Part shown: positions 40,310-50,855 of the stretch, one piece after another
Layout of the letters: each line of letters begins with the position of its first letter
How positions within the stretch are numbered: the stretch's first letter is position 1
NCBI GenBank assembly: GCA_016200135.1
Contig: JACQFI010000002.1
Coordinates: 28,082-92,081, forward strand
DNA: 64,000 bases
Direction: 5' to 3'
DNA from: Planctomycetota bacterium
GTDB taxonomy: Bacteria; Planctomycetota; SZUA-567; H5-PLA8
The notes under the pieces: model-generated
Databases searched by the model: none
Told to the model about the DNA's origin: nothing
What the model saw: the letters and a program-made list of their open reading frames with translations, nothing else
Made by a program: the position numbers and the translations under genes

Positions 40310-42100
40310 TTGCACTCAAAACGCGTATTGGGACTCCTTTGGGCCGTCATCGCCATGCTGGTCGTCTCGACCAGGGTGTTTGCCGGCAGCGCGGACGACT
40401 ACTCGAACCTGAAGAAGGAAGTCGAGGATCTCCGCAAGAAGTTGAGCACGAACGGCTCCACGCCCAAAGCGGTGGGTCCGATCGGTCGCGCGGACGCGAT
40501 GGTGGCCAACAAGTACGGCCCGAACGCGACCGTCACCACCAAGACCGGCAAGCTCACGATCGGCGGGCTGCTGCAGGTCTGGAACTACCGCATTCAGAAC
40601 GACAACCAGGGCATCTTTTCTCTCTTAAATAAGAAGTACAACGACATTGCACAGCAGCAGGCTTTGGGTGCGCCCATTCCTCCATCTCGAACCGGTGGCT
40701 GGAATACAAATGAATTTAACGACAACGACGGTTTCCGCATTCGACGAGCGGAAATCAAACTGAGCATCGAAATAGGTGATGACGTCAGCGGCGTAGTTCT
40801 GATTGATCCCACTGGTGGCGACGAAGCCAACACCTTCCCAAGTTATCCGACCAATCAAGGCGTTACGGGAAGAACCCCCTTTGGCACGGGCACTCAGTTG
40901 GATATTCAAGGCATTGAAAGGGCCGGCTTCGACGTGCTGTGGCTCCCCATCGCTTCGGGAACGGTTCCCAGCGAAGCGGTTCGATCGCGCATGCAGTCCG
41001 GCTTCGTGCTTCCCAATCGCGTGCTTCAGGATGCCTACATCAATTACCATCCACATTGGATTCCTCGCCACGATTTCACCATCGGCCAGTTCAAGCCTCC
41101 GATGTCCGAAGAAGGCAACCGCAATTCTGGTCAGCTTGACTTCGTCGAGCGCGCCATGATCAATCAGTTCTCGAATCAACGCGATCTGGGCGTCATGGTC
41201 CACGGCTCGTGGTGGAACGATCGCTTCCAGTATTGGATCGGTGCCTTCGATAGCGCAGGTAATTTCCAAAACAGCTTCGCGAGTTTCCAGAACCGCAGCG
41301 ATGACAACGATCAAAAGGACTTGGCGTATAGGTTCCTGTTGCGCCCTGTTTGGAATCAGAAGAACTGGGGTTCGCTCGAAATCGGCTTCTCGCGCCAGGA
41401 AGGCATGCATGGAGAAGCTGGTGATGGCGCCCGGTTCACAGGCGCGTTTGATGTTTCAGGTAATCTGGCTTTCACGGTGGATGGACTCGGGTTCAAAACC
41501 AACACGGCTCGGCGGCAGTATGCGTGGGCTTGGTATCGTCCGGGTGGTCCCGTCAAAGGTTGGTGGATGCGCGGCGAGTGGGGAGAGATTAAGGATCGTC
41601 CCACGCCCGGCGTCTGGAACGTTAACGCGCCCGTGCTCCAGCCCAATCCGTTTACTCGCTCGGGCTGGTACTTCTCGACCGGCTACAAGCTCTCGGATAG
41701 CGTTTGGGCGGATACGCTCAAGAATCACCCGAATTGGCTGATCAAGATGGCGCATGATGTCGAGTTCTGTTACCGCTATGAGATCTTTGGAAATATCTAT
41801 ACTGATGGTCTGACCGCTTATGAAGGGCAGGACTCGTTTGGCGCTGCGGGATTCCTCTATTTGCTTCCGAGCAAGATCGATGTCTTCAAAACACAGGTAC
41901 ATACGGCAGGAATCAACTATTATTGGAAGGGTTACAATACCCGTACGCAGATCAATTATTCGTGGGTAGACGAGCCCCAGGGTCATGCAGCCTTCTCGCC
42001 TGTGACGAGCCAAGTGGCTCCCGGCTACTCCACTACGGGCCGCCGCTTCCGCGAAGTCAAGAACAACGTCTTCGTGATCAGCCAGCAGATCATGTGGTAA
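40310..42100 (+). CDS. Phosphate-selective-type (OprP/OprO-like) outer membrane porin
   Basis: 596 residues from TTG 40310, which has GGAGG 9 nt upstream; earlier frame starts (TTG 40274, GTG 40301) fit less well. Signal peptide (LGLLWAVIAMLVVSTRVFA-GSA), a short coiled coil (YSNLKKEVEDLRKKL) likely used for trimer or wall contact, then alternating amphipathic strands rich in aromatic residues and ending in FVISQQIMW. The terminal Trp is the usual signal for outer membrane assembly. Internal blocks DGFRIRRAEIKLSIEI, DAYINYHPHWIPRHDFTIGQFKPPMSEEGN fit the Porin_O_P family. The body of the gene (about 40600-42000) is visibly more AT-rich than neighbours, as if selected for high expression or acquired. 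Substrate unknown. Confidence 0.85.
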   Translation: MHSKRVLGLLWAVIAMLVVSTRVFAGSADDYSNLKKEVEDLRKKLSTNGSTPKAVGPIGRADAMVANKYGPNATVTTKTGKLTIGGLLQVWNYRIQNDNQGIFSLLNKKYNDIAQQQALGAPIPPSRTGGWNTNEFNDNDGFRIRRAEIKLSIEIGDDVSGVVLIDPTGGDEANTFPSYPTNQGVTGRTPFGTGTQLDIQGIERAGFDVLWLPIASGTVPSEAVRSRMQSGFVLPNRVLQDAYINYHPHWIPRHDFTIGQFKPPMSEEGNRNSGQLDFVERAMINQFSNQRDLGVMVHGSWWNDRFQYWIGAFDSAGNFQNSFASFQNRSDDNDQKDLAYRFLLRPVWNQKNWGSLEIGFSRQEGMHGEAGDGARFTGAFDVSGNLAFTVDGLGFKTNTARRQYAWAWYRPGGPVKGWWMRGEWGEIKDRPTPGVWNVNAPVLQPNPFTRSGWYFSTGYKLSDSVWADTLKNHPNWLIKMAHDVEFCYRYEIFGNIYTDGLTAYEGQDSFGAAGFLYLLPSKIDVFKTQVHTAGINYYWKGYNTRTQINYSWVDEPQGHAAFSPVTSQVAPGYSTTGRRFREVKNNVFVISQQIMW

Positions 42101-42122
42101 GGGCTAAAGCGAATCGCACTGG

Positions 42123-42153
42123 GAAGCCTCGGCTTGTCCGGGGCTTCTTTTTT
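42123..42153 (+). terminator. Rho-independent terminator of the porin gene
   Basis: GAAGCCTCGG (42123-42132) pairs with CCGGGGCTTC (42138-42147) through one G-T wobble, CTTGT loop, followed by six T residues. Confidence 0.9.
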
Positions 42154-42201
42154 GGCGAAGTTCAAAATGCATTTGCGTTCCCTGCTCCCGACGTTAACCT
42201 C

Positions 42202-42277
42202 TGCGCGCTAAGTAAATGGAGCGCAAGGGGTGCGCCCTAAAGAGGGACGCGCACCGAAGGGTCCCCATGGGGGGACC
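42202..42277 (+). promoter_or_regulatory. Structured rpsO leader: three consecutive hairpins
   Basis: TGCGC/GCGCA (42202-42206, 42221-42225); GGTGCGCCCT pairing with AGGG-ACG-CGCACC (42229-42255, with a 3-nt bulge); and a 7-bp perfect hairpin GGTCCCC-ATGG-GGGGACC (42260-42277). They lie 60 nt before rpsO. In several bacteria S15 binds such leaders to repress its own synthesis; that role is inferred here. Confidence 0.5.
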
Positions 42278-42337
42278 GCGAAGGACAGGAAGCGGTACTC
42301 CAAAACGGACCCGTGTAAAGGCAAGGCGACGTTAGAC

Positions 42338-42607
42338 ATGGTCATGAATCCCGCTCGTCGTAAGGAAATCCTCAGCAGCTTCAAGCGCCACGAGAAGGAC
42401 TCCGGCAACTGCGAAGTGCAGGTTGCCCTCCTCACCGAGCGCATCGTCGGCTTAACCGGCCACTTGAAGCTCCATCCCAAGGATTACCATTCGCGCCGCG
42501 GTTTGGCCTTTCTCGTCTCCAAGCGTACCCGCCTTCTGACCTACCTGCGCGAGAAGGAAGTCGAGCGCTATAAGTCCCTCATCGAGCGCCTCGGCCTCCG
42601 CAAGTAA
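42338..42607 (+). CDS. rpsO: 30S ribosomal protein S15
   Basis: 89 residues from ATG 42338, the same length as E. coli S15. Binds the central domain of 16S rRNA early in 30S assembly. Key segments: ARRKEILSSFKRHEKDSGNCEVQVALLTERI, then HPKDYHSRRGLAFLVSKRTRLL with the RNA-binding HSRRGL, and the end YKSLIERLGLRK. The frame is open upstream to about 42230, but that part lies in the structured leader and does not resemble S15. ATG 42344 is a second option. Followed by pnp 117 nt later, the classical rpsO-pnp order. Confidence 0.97.
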   Translation: MVMNPARRKEILSSFKRHEKDSGNCEVQVALLTERIVGLTGHLKLHPKDYHSRRGLAFLVSKRTRLLTYLREKEVERYKSLIERLGLRK

Positions 42608-42724
42608 CGAGATCGCGAAAACGAAGCTTCCACTCGAACGGCATGAATCCGGTGTGCCGCCTCACGGCGTCTGCGCTCGCATGTCTTCGGAACTTCCCCG
42701 CGCGGTCTGAAAGGATCATTTCAC

Positions 42725-44929
<2,205 letters not shown>

Positions 44930-44961
44930 CACCCGCAGCTTTTGACGGTTAGAGCCTTAAA

Positions 44962-44995
44962 CGCCCCTTGTCTATGCACAAGGGGCGCATTTTTA
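44962..44995 (+). terminator. Rho-independent terminator of pnp
   Basis: Perfect 10-bp stem (44962-44971 with 44978-44987), 6-nt loop CTATGC, then CATTTTTAT. Confidence 0.9.
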
Positions 44996-45135
44996 TGTGA
45001 GCGTATAATCAGGTGTGCTTCCCTCCGAAATGTTTATCAGACCAAATGTTGAAGCAATAGTGACCCGCCAGTATCATATTAGACGTGGAAAACTTGAACC
45101 CTTTGACCCTGTGAGCGGTTAACACTCATTACTCA

Positions 45136-46887
45136 ATGAGATTCAACGTGACTGAACGGCATGATCTAACCTCTACAAGCAAGATACCTGAAGGCGAAGC
45201 CTCGGCGCCTATGTTACATCGTGCGTTAAAAATCGGGATCCCGGTCGCGGCGCTACTTCTGGCGGCGACGCTGGGCTGGGTCACGATCCATGGTAAGCAC
45301 GCGGGCGCGGATTCGGCGGGCACCGTCTCCGGCGAGTGGCTCACCGTGGAACGCGGGGACTTCGAGATCGTCTGCAGCGAGGACGGCGAACTCCGGCCGG
45401 TCAAGGTCACCACGATCGGCTTCACCAACTGGGGCAAGGTCTCGTGGCTGGTGCCTGAAGGCACGCGCGTGCACAAAGGCGACAAGATCGTCTCCCTCGA
45501 GACCGATAAGCTGGAGGAAGAGATTCAGCAGCTCCAGGACGAGGTCGCCACCAACGAGCGCAACCTCGCGCAGTCGGAACAGACCGAGGAGCTCGACAAG
45601 AAGCGCCTGGAAGCCTCGATGCTGACCGAGAAAGACCGGCTCGATCTCGCCCGCTTGAAGGAGAAGCAGATCCTCGAAAAGCCCGACGACCTCGACAAGC
45701 AGGACGCCGCGAACACGCTCAAGAGCGCCGAGGCGAAACTGGCCTCCGCCAAGGGCGATTACGAGTCCCTCGCGCCGCTGGTGGAGAAGGGCTTCGCGAC
45801 CCGCGCAGACGTCGAGTCCAAAGAGCTCTCGATGAAGCTCGCCGAGTGCGATCTCGAGACCGCCCGGCTCAAGGCCCAGGACTTGCTCGACGGCGCAACC
45901 TCCGAAGAGCGGCGCAAAGCCAACCTGGATCGCTCCGTGGCCGAAGCCGCCTACAAGCTCAAGGAGATCGATCGCGACCAGCAGCTCGTGGCCGATGCCT
46001 TTGCGGTGCGCGCCGCGCGCTTCGGCACGGAAAAGTCGCGGGAGCGCCTCGAACGCCGGAAGAAGAACCTCGAGGAGAGCACTCGCACGGCGCCCCACGA
46101 AGGCATCGTCGTCTACCGCACCGTCGGCTGGGAAGGGAACAAGAAGGTCTCGATCGGAGACAACGTCGGCCCGTGGATGAGCCCCGTGGATCTGCCCAGC
46201 TACGACTCGATGAAGGTGCGCACGCAGGTGCCGGAATCGGTGGTGCGCTACCTCGCGCCCCGGCACGATCCCGCGGGCGCAGGCGATGCGGGCAAGCCCG
46301 GTTCGGCTGCGCGCGTGCGCGTCAAGACCTTGCCCGGCAAGGTGTATCCCGCGGAAGTCACCTGGATCGACGGCTGGGCGCGCGACCGCAACGCGAAGCT
46401 CAGCGAAGCCGACATCAAGAACAAGGGTCTCTCCGGCGTGCGCGTCTTCGACGTGGAAGTAGAGCTCAAGGAGTCCGACCCCGACCGCCTGCGCGACGGG
46501 TTCCAGGCCATCGTCGACTTCCCCATCGAAACCTTGAAGAGCGTGATCGCCATTCCCGCGCACGCGGTACGGACGGTCGATGGGCGGGCCACGGTTCAGG
46601 CCGGCGTGGACGGTAAGGTCGAGACGCGGATGGTCCGCATGGGCAAGGAATCGAACGGCCGCGTGGTGATCGAAGAAGGGCTGCGCGAAGGCGAGCGCGT
46701 TCTAGTCCCGCCGAAGCCTCCGGAAGAAGCCGAACCCGTACGCGCTGCCGGCGAAGGCAGCGCGGGAGGCGCCGATGCGACCAAAGCCGGCCCAGGCGCC
46801 GCGGGGCCTCAAGGCGGCGGAGCGAAAGCCGGCGGCGACGGCCGCAAGGGCGGGGGCGGTGGAAGAAAAGGCGGCGGCGGCCGCTGA
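45136..46887 (+). CDS. Membrane fusion protein (HlyD/MacA family), first of three
   Basis: 583 residues. N-terminal anchor helix (IGIPVAALLLAATLGWVTI, about 33-51), split lipoyl domain (DGELRPVKVTTIGF; KGDKIVSLETDKLEEE), a long coiled-coil hairpin of about 200 residues (LEEEIQQLQDEVATNERNL onward), beta-barrel region (VRVKTLPGKVYPAEVTWIDG) and a Gly/Lys/Arg-rich tail that looks disordered. Links an inner membrane ABC pump to an outer channel. ATG 45136 lacks a clear ribosome binding site; ATG 45211, directly before the helix, is possible. First gene of a five-gene efflux operon. Confidence 0.85.
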   Translation: MRFNVTERHDLTSTSKIPEGEASAPMLHRALKIGIPVAALLLAATLGWVTIHGKHAGADSAGTVSGEWLTVERGDFEIVCSEDGELRPVKVTTIGFTNWGKVSWLVPEGTRVHKGDKIVSLETDKLEEEIQQLQDEVATNERNLAQSEQTEELDKKRLEASMLTEKDRLDLARLKEKQILEKPDDLDKQDAANTLKSAEAKLASAKGDYESLAPLVEKGFATRADVESKELSMKLAECDLETARLKAQDLLDGATSEERRKANLDRSVAEAAYKLKEIDRDQQLVADAFAVRAARFGTEKSRERLERRKKNLEESTRTAPHEGIVVYRTVGWEGNKKVSIGDNVGPWMSPVDLPSYDSMKVRTQVPESVVRYLAPRHDPAGAGDAGKPGSAARVRVKTLPGKVYPAEVTWIDGWARDRNAKLSEADIKNKGLSGVRVFDVEVELKESDPDRLRDGFQAIVDFPIETLKSVIAIPAHAVRTVDGRATVQAGVDGKVETRMVRMGKESNGRVVIEEGLREGERVLVPPKPPEEAEPVRAAGEGSAGGADATKAGPGAAGPQGGGAKAGGDGRKGGGGGRKGGGGR

Positions 46888-46912
46888 GTGTGGGTAGGGA
46901 GCAGCGCATATC

Positions 46913-48370
46913 GTGCCGGCCATGGATCTGTTGAACCGCATCGGACGTAAGCGCGCGTTGGCCTCGGCCGTCGCGGTGGGCGCGCTTTTGGCGCTGCTCT
47001 GGCTGGGCCGTTCGGGCTTGAACGCCTCCGCCGACCTGCGCAAGGCCGCGGTCGTGCGCGGCAGTTTCGAAGAAACCATCCGGCGCCGCGGGACGATCCT
47101 GCCCGTCGGCAAAGAAAAGATCATGACGAAGGTCCGCGGCACGATCCTGCGCATCGTCGAAGACGGCGCGCGCGTCGAACAGGGGCAGGTGGTCGTCGAA
47201 CTCGACCCCAAGCCGCACGAGGAAGCCCTAGCCAACCAGAAGGCCAACCTCGCCCGCATCCGCGCCGATCGCGAGAAGGCCCGGCAGAACGAGCTGAAGG
47301 ATCTGCATAAGGCCGAAGACGAAGTTCAGGCGCACAAGCTCCGCGTCGACCTGGAGACGCTGCGCCTGAAGGAGATGCAGCTCGGGCCCGCCACCAGCGA
47401 CGAGTTGAACGCGAAGGTCAATCTCGAGAACGCCAAGGCGCTCCTGGTGGCGCGCGGCGAAGAGTTCGAGATCCTCACCGGACTGGCGAACGACGGCTTC
47501 GTCTCGAAAACCGAAGTGCGGCAGAAGGAACTGGACCTGCGGCAGCAGGAGGTCGCCGTCGCCCAGGCCGAACTGGCCTACAAGAAACTCGAGACGCTCG
47601 ATCCGGTCCAGATCGCCGACCAGAAGCTGAAGGTGTGCGACGAGGAGAAGAGTTTCGCCGAGGCAAAGCAGCGCGCATCCCTTTTGGCCAAGAACAACAA
47701 GGACGCCGAGACGCGCCACGAGACGCGCATCAAGCGCGAAGAGCAGCGCCTGAAGGAACTCGAGGAGAACGTCACGCGGACCAAGGTGACGTCCCCGGTG
47801 CCCGGCGTCGCCATGCAGCGCGCCTTCTGGGGCATGCAGCTTGGGCCGGGCCGCGAGGTCCGCGACGGCTGGGAGATCATGACCATCTCCGACCTGCGCA
47901 AAATGAAAGTCGCGCTGACGGTGGATGAAGGCCGCATCGCCCGGGTCCTCAAGGGCATGAAGGCCGGCGTGCGGCCCACGGGTTCGGGCAACGTGCGCTT
48001 CGACGGCGCCGTGTCGCTGGTCGCCGAGAAGGGGCGCGACGAGTTCGAAGATTTCCGGCAGGAGACCCAGGACATCGTCGGCAAGGCCCAGCGCCAGGTC
48101 TTCGACGTGGAGGTCGAGATCGAAGGCGAGTCGTTGGACCTGCGGCCCGGGCTGCGCGTGGACGTGGAGATCGTGGTGCAGCGCATCGAGAATGCCCTGC
48201 TCGTGCCGCGCGCCGCGCTCGTGCGCGAGAAGGACGGCCAGGCCTACGTCCGGCTGGCCGGAGCGTTGGGTCCGGAGCGCAAGCCGGTAACGGTGCTGGG
48301 CGAGAGCGAACTGGCCGTCGCCGTGGAAGGCTTGGAAGAAGGACAGCGCGTCTGGCTGGTGGAACCATGA
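46913..48370 (+). CDS. Membrane fusion protein (HlyD/MacA family), second of three
   Basis: 485 residues with a short cytoplasmic start, an anchor helix (ALASAVAVGALLALLWLG), a lipoyl half (KVRGTILRIVEDGARVEQGQVVVELDPK), a coiled-coil hairpin (NLARIRADREKARQNELKDLHKAEDEVQAHKLRVDLETL) and barrel domains (VFDVEVEIEGESLDLRPGLRVDVEIVV). GTG 46913 has GGGAG 11 nt upstream; ATG 46922 is an alternative. Its hairpin resembles the anchor-less fragment at 1-515. The stop overlaps the start of the third adaptor gene (ATGA), so the two are coupled. Confidence 0.85.
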   Translation: MPAMDLLNRIGRKRALASAVAVGALLALLWLGRSGLNASADLRKAAVVRGSFEETIRRRGTILPVGKEKIMTKVRGTILRIVEDGARVEQGQVVVELDPKPHEEALANQKANLARIRADREKARQNELKDLHKAEDEVQAHKLRVDLETLRLKEMQLGPATSDELNAKVNLENAKALLVARGEEFEILTGLANDGFVSKTEVRQKELDLRQQEVAVAQAELAYKKLETLDPVQIADQKLKVCDEEKSFAEAKQRASLLAKNNKDAETRHETRIKREEQRLKELEENVTRTKVTSPVPGVAMQRAFWGMQLGPGREVRDGWEIMTISDLRKMKVALTVDEGRIARVLKGMKAGVRPTGSGNVRFDGAVSLVAEKGRDEFEDFRQETQDIVGKAQRQVFDVEVEIEGESLDLRPGLRVDVEIVVQRIENALLVPRAALVREKDGQAYVRLAGALGPERKPVTVLGESELAVAVEGLEEGQRVWLVEP

Positions 48371-50028
48371 GCAACCGCCCGACGGAAAGCCCCGCCCCCA
48401 CGCTGGTGCGCGAAAGTGCGCCCGCAAGCCCTCCCGCGCCCGCGGTCGTCCGCACCGACGCCTCCTCGATCGTCGTCGGTTTGCGCGATGCCGTGCGCCG
48501 CCGCGAGCGGATCAAACGCATCGTCCTGGCCGCCGTGGCGGGCCTGGCGGTCCTTTTTATGCTCGGCGCTCTGGTCTTTAAACGCCGGGTAAAAGTGGAG
48601 GAACGCTGGGCAGTCCCGGAGCGCCGCGCCATGCGCTCGACGCTGCGCGAACTCGGAACGGTCGCCGCGCGCAACGAGACCTTCGTCTTCTCGCTCTTCA
48701 CCGGCGAAGTCGTCTGGAAAATCGAGGAAGGCAAGTTTGTCGAGGCCGGCACGGTGATCGTCCGCTTCGACGCCAAGGACGCGCAGGACGATCTCGAAAA
48801 GATGACCAAGGACCTCTTCGACAAGGAAGAGGCCGTCAGCAAGGTCGAGAAAGACCTGGAGTGCACGCGCGCGCATTACGAACTCGAGATCGCCCAGAAG
48901 CAGGCGCTGCTCGAAGAAGCCAAGATCGACCGCGATCTCGCCTTCGGCCATCCCACCGCGCGCGAGAAGCGGGACTCCGAGCTCGCCCTTGAATCCTCGC
49001 AGCTCAAGTTCGACCAGGCGGAGAAGGATTACTTGGCGAACAAGGACCTCGAGGAACGCGGGTTCGTCACCGAGGCCGTGCTCAAACAGAAGGCCCTGAA
49101 CATGGCCACGCAAAAGGCCGACCTGGCCAAGGCGAAGATCCTGCATACGCTCGCGCTGCAAGGCTCCTCCGCCGATGCCAAGCGCATCGCGGACCTGGCT
49201 GTCGGCGACGCGCAGAAGAACCTTGCGACCTCGATCTTCAATCGCGACGCCGATCTGGCCATCAAGAACGCCGAACTCGAACTCAACCGCATCGAGCTTC
49301 AGAATTTCAAGCAGTCCATCGAGTTGAAGAAGCGCGACCTGGAGAGCGCGGAAGTGAAGGCGCCTGTGGCGGGCCGCGTGGCGTTTGTGGATGTCTTCAA
49401 GGGCGGCGGCAAAGCAATGAGTCCGATTCAGATCGGCGAGATGCGCAACCGCGGCCAGGACCTCTGCAAGGTCGTCGATACCTCAACGCTGCGCGTCCGG
49501 ACCTGGATCAACGAGGCCGATATTGCGAAGGTCGCCGTGGGGCAGAGCGCCGAAGTGCGCATCGCGGCGTTCCCCGAACGGGCCTTCAAGGCGAGCGTCT
49601 CCGACATTGCGCTGGTCGCGCAGGACAAGAACGTGGCCAACTCGCGCCTCGCGCTGCTGCGTTCGGGCGAGGCTTTCGTGAACGTCGTCTCGGTCGCGCT
49701 CGATTTCACCGATCTCTCCGAGCAGGACCGAGTGGCGATGCGCCTGGGCTTCACGGCTGACGTCTCCGTCGATTGCACGCCTCAGGGCGCGGGGAATTCC
49801 GCCCTGGTCGTTCCGTGGAGCACCGTGCATTTCGGAGCGAACGGCGAGCATTGGGTGCTGGCGGCGGAAGGCGGCGGCGCGCCGGAGCGCCGCGACGTTA
49901 CCCTTGGGCGCGGCGACACCGGCTTCGTGGAGGTCCTGAAAGGACTGAACGGCAACGAACGCCTGCTGGATCCCGCCAAGCCCGCGTCCGAACCCGCGCC
50001 GACCGCAGGCGAGGCGCGCACGCCATGA
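48367..50028 (+). CDS. Membrane fusion protein (HlyD/MacA family), third of three
   Basis: 553 residues. A longer Pro/Ala-rich cytoplasmic start, an anchor helix (RIVLAAVAGLAVLFMLGALVF, about 55-75), a lipoyl half (GTVAARNETFVFSLFTGEVVWKIEEGKFVEAGTVIVRFDAKD), a coiled-coil hairpin of about 190 residues, the second lipoyl half (VKAPVAGRVAFVDVF) and barrel (VRTWINEADIAKVAVGQSAEVRIAAFPERAF). Starts by ATGA overlap with the previous gene and ends by ATGA overlap with the ATPase gene, so all are translated together. Three non-identical adaptors in one operon is unusual for MacAB-type systems, which have one. Confidence 0.85.
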   Translation: MSNRPTESPAPTLVRESAPASPPAPAVVRTDASSIVVGLRDAVRRRERIKRIVLAAVAGLAVLFMLGALVFKRRVKVEERWAVPERRAMRSTLRELGTVAARNETFVFSLFTGEVVWKIEEGKFVEAGTVIVRFDAKDAQDDLEKMTKDLFDKEEAVSKVEKDLECTRAHYELEIAQKQALLEEAKIDRDLAFGHPTAREKRDSELALESSQLKFDQAEKDYLANKDLEERGFVTEAVLKQKALNMATQKADLAKAKILHTLALQGSSADAKRIADLAVGDAQKNLATSIFNRDADLAIKNAELELNRIELQNFKQSIELKKRDLESAEVKAPVAGRVAFVDVFKGGGKAMSPIQIGEMRNRGQDLCKVVDTSTLRVRTWINEADIAKVAVGQSAEVRIAAFPERAFKASVSDIALVAQDKNVANSRLALLRSGEAFVNVVSVALDFTDLSEQDRVAMRLGFTADVSVDCTPQGAGNSALVVPWSTVHFGANGEHWVLAAEGGGAPERRDVTLGRGDTGFVEVLKGLNGNERLLDPAKPASEPAPTAGEARTP

Positions 50029-50828
50029 TCGAAAACGGCGGTCTCGATATGCCCAGGCCGATCCCTCTGCCCGATGGCCACGGCGCCGGCGACGCGGTCA
50101 TCGAGATCCGCGACATTGAGAAGATCTATCAGCTTGAAGGCGGCCCCGTTCACGCGCTCAAAGGCATCAGCTTTACCGTGCGGCGTGGCGAGTTCGTCTC
50201 GATCATGGGCCAATCGGGCTCGGGCAAGAGCACGCTGCTGCACGTCCTCGGCTGTCTGCACAAGGCCAGCACCGGCACGTTCCTGCTCGACGGGGTGGAC
50301 ATCGCGGCGCTGGACGACGAACAACTCTCGCGCATCCGCAACGAAAAGGTCGGGATGGTCTTCCAGAAGTTCAACCTGCTCTCGCAGGAAGACATCGTCC
50401 ACAACGTCGCGCTGCCGCTGGTCTACGCGCACGTGCCGCGCCACGCGCGGCTGGACCTCGCCCGCGGCGCCCTGGAACTGATGGGCCTGGGCGATCGGCT
50501 GCACCACAAGCCGACGGAAATCTCGGGCGGCCAGAGCCAGCGCGTCGCGATCGCGCGGGCGCTGGTCACCGAGCCCGCGCTGATTTTGGCCGACGAGCCC
50601 ACCGGCAACCTGGATAGCCGCACCGGCGAAGAGATCATGGGCGTCTTCCAGGCGCTGCACCGCATGGGCCGCACGATCGTCCAGGTCACGCACGACCGCG
50701 AGAAGGCCGAGTACAGCCAGCGCATCGTCCACTTGAAGGACGGCCTTATCGAGAAAGTGGAAACCGTCGAACGGCCAAGGCAGGCGCCGATTGTTCAACT
50801 GGGCGCCAAGGCGAAGTCGTTAAACTGA
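50025..50828 (+). CDS. ABC transporter ATP-binding protein (MacB/LolD-type)
   Basis: 267 residues; drives the efflux or export operon. Walker A GQSGSGKST (62-70), Q-loop FQKFNLLSQ (Q114), signature SGGQSQRV (167-174, Ser instead of the usual Gln in SGGQQQR), Walker B ALILADEPTGNLDS (D190, E191) and the switch His in QVTHDRE. The pattern is of the LolD/MacB class, in which ATPase and FtsX-like permease act with an adaptor. Starts at ATG 50025 by overlap with the third adaptor; ATG 50049 is another candidate. The permease follows after 27 nt. Confidence 0.92.
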   Translation: MIENGGLDMPRPIPLPDGHGAGDAVIEIRDIEKIYQLEGGPVHALKGISFTVRRGEFVSIMGQSGSGKSTLLHVLGCLHKASTGTFLLDGVDIAALDDEQLSRIRNEKVGMVFQKFNLLSQEDIVHNVALPLVYAHVPRHARLDLARGALELMGLGDRLHHKPTEISGGQSQRVAIARALVTEPALILADEPTGNLDSRTGEEIMGVFQALHRMGRTIVQVTHDREKAEYSQRIVHLKDGLIEKVETVERPRQAPIVQLGAKAKSLN

Positions 50829-50855
50829 AAAGACATTTTGGATTAGGGATGTGAA

